From Desulfuromonadaceae bacterium (GTDB taxonomy: Bacteria > Desulfobacterota > Desulfuromonadia > Geobacterales > Pseudopelobacteraceae): a DNA stretch of 9,495 bases. Below, one piece after another: positions 6,070 to 9,495 of this stretch. Every line of letters begins with the position of its first letter. Positions within the stretch are counted from its first letter, which is position 1. The DNA lies in NCBI GenBank assembly GCA_028686145.1, contig JAQUCQ010000106.1:1-9495 (forward strand), read 5' to 3'. The notes beneath the pieces were generated by a model. That model saw nothing but the letters and a program-made list of their open reading frames with translations. It ran no database searches and was not told the DNA's origin. A program made the translations under genes and the position numbers.

Positions 6070-6098
6070 ATTATATGACCGGTCGTATATGATTGCAA
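6070..6098 (-). promoter_or_regulatory. tetR promoter, predicted leaderless start
   Basis: On the minus strand, TTGCAA (plus 6093-6098), a 17-base spacer and a perfect TATAAT (plus 6070-6075) form a near-consensus sigma-70 promoter. Only six bases (AACTCC) separate TATAAT from the ATG, placing the expected +1 on the A of the start codon at 6063. Confidence 0.75.
6072..6089. promoter_or_regulatory. Putative TetR operator in the tetR promoter
   Basis: This is an 18-base palindrome, TATATGACCGGTCGTATA, imperfect at only one base pair. It lies between the -35 and -10 boxes and touches the -10. Its inner 12 bases are identical to the site in front of motB. The position predicts tight autorepression. 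Confidence 0.78.
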
Positions 6099-6234
6099 TA
6101 GATATAATAATGGACTTAGAATTGTGAGTAAAGTTTAGACTGAATCGGTTACAGTCTGGATCTTTAACAATGTACTTGACCAAAAACAGAACCCGTGACA
6201 AATAGAAACTCTACCTTGCGACTACATCAGCCTT

Positions 6235-6307
6235 GGTCGCTTTCGCCGGAACGCTGGTCGGATCCACAGCGGAACACCGGTCGTCATCACGTCAGCTCCT
6301 TTGGTCG
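6235..6307. repeat. Degenerate short tandem repeats containing GGTCG
   Basis: GGTCG occurs at 6235-6239, 6256-6260, 6279-6283 and 6303-6307, spaced 21, 23 and 24 bases apart. GGAAC also recurs at 6248 and 6271. The third copy lies in ACCGGTCGTC (6276-6285), which matches ten bases of the motB-side operator, so a third weak TetR site is possible. The stretch is GC-rich compared with its neighbours and otherwise non-coding. Confidence 0.35.
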
Positions 6308-6328
6308 GATTCACTGGTAAAACAGTGA

Positions 6329-6616
6329 CGCAACGATCCTGCCCATAACTGGACTCTCACGTGGAGCGGTGGCGCTCGACCCGGAACGCCTGAAGGGGTT
6401 TTTGAACTCTGTTTTGAGCAGAATGCTGATTCCCTGGCCTTTGCCATGTCGCAGATGTTTTCACCGAAGCAGAAGGAGTTGTTTAGGAAGAGGCTGGAAG
6501 GGTTGCCCCTGACAAAGACGGAACAGGAGTATTATTCCCGTTCGGTGAAGAAAAAGGTGGTCGCGCTGGCGAACGCGGAACTGCATGGTCTTGCGAGGAA
6601 GTTGTTGGAGAAATAA
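6329..6616 (+). pseudogene. C-terminal fragment of a hypothetical protein
   Basis: This open frame of 95 codons begins after a TGA at 6326-6328 and ends at TAA 6614-6616. It has no ribosome-binding site and no start codon until ATG 6446. The last 57 residues are clearly protein-like: MSQMFSPKQKELFRKRLEG, then LPLTKTEQEYYSRSVKKKV, ALANAELHGLARKLLEK. This basic helical 'SPKQKELF.KRL.G.PLTKTE.EYYSR.VKKK..ALAN..LH.LA' block is, as I recall, a recurring C-terminal end of Deltaproteobacterial proteins, often with DNA-binding or regulatory N-termini. The upstream part (FELCFEQNADSLAFAMSQ) probably belongs to the same protein. The 5' half is missing, so I treat it as a remnant. The high-GC codon choice differs sharply from the AT-rich gene that converges on it from the right. 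Confidence 0.6.
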
Positions 6617-6641
6617 GCGTTGTAGCTTGGTGGTGAACAGG

Positions 6642-6665
6642 ATAGGCGGTTTATTGGCCGCCTAT
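6642..6665. terminator. Hairpin between convergent gene ends
   Basis: ATAGGCGG (6642-6649) and CCGCCTAT (6658-6665) form a perfect 8-bp GC-rich stem with an 8-base loop. It lies between the end of the plus-strand fragment (6616) and the end of the minus-strand nuclease-ATPase gene (6687). There is no clean T-run on either side, so termination strength is uncertain. Confidence 0.5.
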
Positions 6666-6686
6666 TGAATTTAAATGTTCTTTAAC

Positions 6687-9029
6687 TTATGAATTAGCTG
6701 ATATTTTGTGATTCTGTTGAAGTCTGTCAACGAACTCTGTATATTTCCGCTTTGCCGTAGGTACAAACTGATTATTAGTAACTTCACTAAATGAATATTC
6801 GGGATGCGATTGTATTTCAGCTTGTTCTGTTTTTTCTAAATAGTCTATAAACATTCTTACTTTTACAATCCTATTTTCAAGTTCGTTGTTATATATTTCT
6901 TTTATTAATGTATTATTTAAAATATCATCAGAAAGCGGAGTATCAACCATTACCAAATCCAAGTAAGTAAATTCATTACATAGGACTTCATAATAATACT
7001 TACCTGCAGCAGTTAATTTAGCATATGTCGCATTGTCAATATTGGTTCTTGACTGGTTGTCATATTCGATAAGATTAAAACCAGACAACCTAACCATGCT
7101 GTCTATTACAACATTCTTACGTATAGATATAGATTCAAACACTTCTACTATTTTTCCTATCTCAACAAAACCTCTTCCTACCTGTGATTTTTTATTAGCA
7201 TTGTCTAGCAAATACTTCAATATCCGTAACAAGTGAAAAGGAGAGTCCGTTATTGAATAATCGAAATCATAAATATTCATAACATGACTTCTTTCTTGAG
7301 AATAATGTCGGTACTCTCCAAGCATTATAGACTTGATCAATTGATGATAAGAAAGTTGGTATGTACCGGAATCTTTATACTTACTGAACATCTCTTCAAC
7401 ATACGTATTACCAGAATATATAAAACTATTGAACATACGCAATGCTTCTCGCATATTACCAACAGAAACAGAGTTTATAAATTCTGCAATCTTTTTAGAC
7501 TGTGAATTTACCCTATAAAGAGAGTCCATTATTATATTAAAAAACAAAGATAAGTCTTCTTTAGGATAATTTTCGTTTGTATTATATTTAATAGTTTTTA
7601 TAGCAAAGTCTATTCGTTTCAATATCATCTTTAAAAAATCAGGTGATGAAATATGAAACTTAGATATATGATAAGCATCCAGTACGCCTATTCTTGTAGA
7701 AGCAATAAATGTTTCTTCACGTAAAGCTAGTATAACTACAGTCTTAAGAGTGTCTTTTATGTGATGCGCGGTTAAGAATAACTTTTCTTGAAAATCAATA
7801 TCATGCTGATCAATATTATCGATTATTACAGTTGTGGAAAATCCGATATGGTTAGCTAAACCGAATAACGCTTTAAAAAATTCTTTACCTGATGACGCTT
7901 TGGGCGAAAAAGATGTCTCGGTTAATATTTTATTTAACTTGTCTTCATATTTATGTTCCCACACTTCATACATTTTATCGAATACATATTGCTCAATCAT
8001 TTCAATTTCAATTGGTGCATTCCTAAAATCTATGTAAAACCATAGATGATTTTCTCTTTCAGAAATAATCACCTTGAAAAACCTATGTATAAAAGTTGAT
8101 TTCCCTGAACCAACCCCTCCTAATAAAACCATCATAGACCCATTTGATTTGTCGAAAACTTTCATTTTGAAATCTTTTTCAAATTGGCCAGCACTCTTTG
8201 CATCCTCTTCAATTTGGGATATTTTATATTTATGAGCAAAGTGTGGTAGCTTGTCGTTAAAAAACCTTTCTATTTCTTCTGTTAACGGTTTAATTGATTT
8301 GTCGTTGACATAACACTCTTTCAATACATCAGTCCTAGCCTCATCCAACAATTCACTAAAAATGAAGTCACATAAAGGTTGCACATAGATGTATAGTTCA
8401 TTTCTAGCCCATGATTGATCTGGATTATGTATTTCGGAAATAACTTTTTTAAAACTCAATAATTGTTTGGATTTATCCAAATAACTAATAAGAGACCCAG
8501 ATTTCACAGCATCGAAAGACAATATATTCCACAAAGCACTAAAATTATTTCTTATATCGTCCAAGGAATTAAAAACAATGCAGTTGCCTTCTTTCCAAGG
8601 CGCACCTATAGAAATTGCACTAAATATAACCAACTGATACCCGTTAAAAACGGCAGCATATTTGCAACCAGTTTCAACACAATATGAATGAACCTGAGAC
8701 ATCGCACCTGTCAAATTATCTACAGTTGAAATTGAGCCGTTTATTTTATAATTACGACTATTCTTACTTGTTGGTATGTCAAAATACATACCTGATCTTT
8801 TCGCCTCTATTGTAATAATTGGAATATTGTTTATTCTCAACTGATAGTCTGTATAACCTACATCAGTATGCGTCTCTCTTTTAATTAATTGCTCTGACCA
8901 CCCTAGGCAGTCTCTTAAAATAAAATCGATAATCTTGCCTCGCGTATCTGCTTCATTAAGGGTTGTCAGCTCATGTGCGTAGGTATCTGAAATCTTCACA
9001 AAAGCCTGAAAAGCATGATCTGGATGCAT
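6687..9029 (-). CDS. HsdR-like nuclease fused to AAA+ ATPase, candidate single-gene defence protein
   Basis: This is an intact 780-residue protein with an AAAGGAG ribosome-binding site 5 bases before the ATG. Residues about 20-135 resemble the N-terminal nuclease domain of type I restriction HsdR subunits (PD-(D/E)XK fold): E26 in NEADTRGKI, D61 in GYTDYQL, E75-A-K77 in TIEAKRSG, and a QxxxY motif (Q112, Y116) before YAAVFNGYQLVIF. Residues about 295-535 are a P-loop ATPase: Walker A GGVGSGKST (304-312), Walker B TVIIDNID (400-407), a strand ending ILALREETF (433-441), and a GNMREAL sensor-2-like motif (524-530) as in Orc1/Cdc6-type AAA+ proteins. Residues about 595-690 look like a winged helix. 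All key residues are present and there is no methylase partner. The gene is strikingly AT-rich compared with the flank at 9160-9495, suggesting recent transfer. Nuclease plus ATPase sensor in one chain suggests anti-phage defence; that role is inferred. Confidence 0.85.
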   Translation of the reverse strand: MHPDHAFQAFVKISDTYAHELTTLNEADTRGKIIDFILRDCLGWSEQLIKRETHTDVGYTDYQLRINNIPIITIEAKRSGMYFDIPTSKNSRNYKINGSISTVDNLTGAMSQVHSYCVETGCKYAAVFNGYQLVIFSAISIGAPWKEGNCIVFNSLDDIRNNFSALWNILSFDAVKSGSLISYLDKSKQLLSFKKVISEIHNPDQSWARNELYIYVQPLCDFIFSELLDEARTDVLKECYVNDKSIKPLTEEIERFFNDKLPHFAHKYKISQIEEDAKSAGQFEKDFKMKVFDKSNGSMMVLLGGVGSGKSTFIHRFFKVIISERENHLWFYIDFRNAPIEIEMIEQYVFDKMYEVWEHKYEDKLNKILTETSFSPKASSGKEFFKALFGLANHIGFSTTVIIDNIDQHDIDFQEKLFLTAHHIKDTLKTVVILALREETFIASTRIGVLDAYHISKFHISSPDFLKMILKRIDFAIKTIKYNTNENYPKEDLSLFFNIIMDSLYRVNSQSKKIAEFINSVSVGNMREALRMFNSFIYSGNTYVEEMFSKYKDSGTYQLSYHQLIKSIMLGEYRHYSQERSHVMNIYDFDYSITDSPFHLLRILKYLLDNANKKSQVGRGFVEIGKIVEVFESISIRKNVVIDSMVRLSGFNLIEYDNQSRTNIDNATYAKLTAAGKYYYEVLCNEFTYLDLVMVDTPLSDDILNNTLIKEIYNNELENRIVKVRMFIDYLEKTEQAEIQSHPEYSFSEVTNNQFVPTAKRKYTEFVDRLQQNHKISANS

Positions 9030-9052
9030 ATTCTCTCCTTTAACTAATAAAC

Positions 9053-9078
9053 AAAGGGCGCCACAATGGGCACCCTTT
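9053..9078 (-). terminator. Rho-independent terminator downstream of the HEPN/DapL chimera
   Basis: AAAGGGCGCC (9053-9062) and GGCACCCTTT (9069-9078) form a 10-bp stem with a single mismatch and a 6-base loop. On the minus strand it is followed by GTTTATTA, a fair U-rich tail. It sits 11 bases past the stop codon of the minus-strand gene and 24 bases before the start of the nuclease-ATPase gene, so the two should be transcribed separately. If the adjoining tail is dapL, this was probably the dapL terminator. Confidence 0.65.
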
Positions 9079-9088
9079 CAATATCAAT

Positions 9089-9160
9089 CTACTTCAAATT
9101 CTTCTTTATCCTCTCCACAGCCTCAATCACATTCTCGCGATGTCCGAAGGCCGACAACCT
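9089..9160 (-). pseudogene. dapL: Last 23 codons of an LL-diaminopimelate aminotransferase gene (dapL)
   Basis: Read on the minus strand, the segment encodes RLSAFGHRENVIEAVERIKK plus NLK and a stop. This closely matches the extreme C-terminus of AGD2-type LL-diaminopimelate aminotransferases ('...VR.SAFGHREN..EA..R.K'), pyridoxal-phosphate enzymes of lysine and peptidoglycan precursor synthesis. The rest of the enzyme is absent: immediately upstream, in frame, lies the HEPN sequence. Base composition changes at about 9160, the tail being less GC-rich than the HEPN part. The identification rests on a 23-residue match from memory. If it is correct, an ancestral dapL ended here with its terminator at 9053-9078. 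Confidence 0.62.
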
Positions 9161-9325
9161 GGAAAACAACAGTGCCCGTGCATGGTGCAGCGCGGCATAG
9201 TAGGCGCGGGAGAGACCGTCGAGGATGAGGTCCAGTTCGACCAGCGCCTCGGCGCTCTTGAGCGAGTCGTTGCCCCGCTGGATCAGAAAGGCAATCGGAT
9301 CGTCGGAGAGCAGGGCGTCGTTCAC
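9089..9325 (-). pseudogene. HEPN-domain toxin gene, truncated and fused to a foreign tail
   Basis: A 78-codon frame starts at GTG (9323-9325), which overlaps the TGA of the upstream nucleotidyltransferase gene in a GTGA, the usual translational coupling of MNT-HEPN pairs. Residues 1-55 are a typical HEPN start: an FLIQRGNDSLKSAEAL helix, then LDGLSRAYYAALHHARALLF with an R40...H47 pair within the conserved 'SRAYYAA.H.ARALL' helix. HEPN proteins of this family are usually about 120-140 residues; here the domain ends after LLFS, and the last 23 residues instead look like the DapL C-terminus. HEPN proteins often act as RNase toxins neutralised by their nucleotidyltransferase partner. Without the C-terminal helices this one is probably inactive or unstable, although the frame is open and a chimeric product could be made. 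Confidence 0.75.
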
Positions 9326-9495
9326 AGCGGCACCATGTCCCGTTCGATTTCACGCAACAGCGGAAAATGAGCGGCCTTCTGACGCTCGAAGACATCTCGC
9401 GAGAAGATGACCGGCGAGATATCCACCTCGTTTTCCAGCAACTCGTCGTATGCAATGGCGTAGATGGCGCGTTTGGTCTCGAAATCGGCCTTTTG
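9322..9495 (-). CDS. Nucleotidyltransferase (MNT family antitoxin), C-terminal part
   Basis: The 5' end lies beyond the window. The visible 57 residues read ADFETKRAIYAIAYDELLEN, EVDISPVIFSRDVFERQKAA, HFPLLREIERDMVPL, ending at TGA 9322-9324. This is the typical C-terminal half of the minimal nucleotidyltransferases paired with HEPN proteins, where the 'ISPVVFS...W......PLL..I..EGV.L' pattern closes the fold. The catalytic GSxxxGxxxxxSDxD motif would be further upstream and is not visible. In characterised MNT-HEPN modules the nucleotidyltransferase adds nucleotides to the HEPN toxin and silences it. The stop codon overlaps the HEPN start by four bases. GC-rich, unlike the nuclease-ATPase gene downstream. 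Confidence 0.72.
   Translation of the reverse strand, partial: QKADFETKRAIYAIAYDELLENEVDISPVIFSRDVFERQKAAHFPLLREIERDMVPL

Noticed and set aside
5461..6201. Longer TetR reading frame starting at 6201
   Set aside because: The extra 46 residues are not TetR-like and would place the near-consensus promoter and operator inside the coding sequence; ATG 6063 fits family length and alignment.
9123..9455. 110-codon minus-strand ORF and plus-strand ORFs over the MNT-HEPN segment
   Set aside because: They are arginine/serine-rich shadows in GC-rich DNA; the MNT and HEPN frames carry the family motifs instead.
1..9495. CRISPR array, tRNA or rRNA
   Set aside because: No regularly spaced identical repeats and no cloverleaf or rRNA-like sequence were seen on either strand.

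Overview
The window looks like an accessory region of a Gram-negative bacterium, most likely Desulfobacterota/Desulfuromonadota (old Deltaproteobacteria). The pointers are a C-terminal protein fragment (6329-6616) of a type I associate with that group, a tail that looks like LL-diaminopimelate aminotransferase (DapL) at 9089-9160, and a MotB with the NHERWLVSYGDL signature. No rRNA or taxonomic marker is present, so this placement is an inference.

Layout. (1) 1-900: no intact gene; a hairpin at the left edge and frameshifted remnants of a helix-turn-helix DNA-binding protein. (2) 902-4200, all on the plus strand: a 242-aa protein of unknown family with a coiled coil, a DUF6236-like 366-aa protein, a tiny secreted DUF4177-like protein, a gene broken by two frameshifts (3441-3936), and a short broken ORF. 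Imperfect palindromes and a 12/13-bp direct repeat separate these genes, somewhat like gene cassettes, but no integrase is present. (3) 4200-4599: intergenic, with a strong terminator for the minus-strand motB. (4) 4600-6063, minus strand: a NemR-like TetR regulator gene followed by a lone motB. Each has the same 12-bp operator (core GACCGGTC) in front of it. The tetR promoter is near consensus and places the transcription start on the A of the ATG, so its mRNA is probably leaderless. (5) 6200-6670: short GGTCG-containing repeats and the 3' end of a lost gene. (6) 6687-9029, minus strand: a 780-aa, strikingly AT-rich protein that joins a type I restriction HsdR-like nuclease domain to an AAA+ ATPase and a winged-helix tail. 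It is the best candidate for a single-gene anti-phage system. (7) 9053-9495, minus strand, GC-rich: the end of a nucleotidyltransferase (MNT) gene overlapping a HEPN gene. The HEPN reading frame is cut after about 55 residues and continues in frame into what looks like the last 23 residues of DapL, followed by a terminator.

Taken together, this is a mosaic of transferred and decaying genes. The intact working parts appear to be the nuclease-ATPase, the TetR/MotB circuit, the DUF6236-like gene and the small secreted protein. The MNT-HEPN pair appears truncated by a recombination event that used or destroyed dapL.
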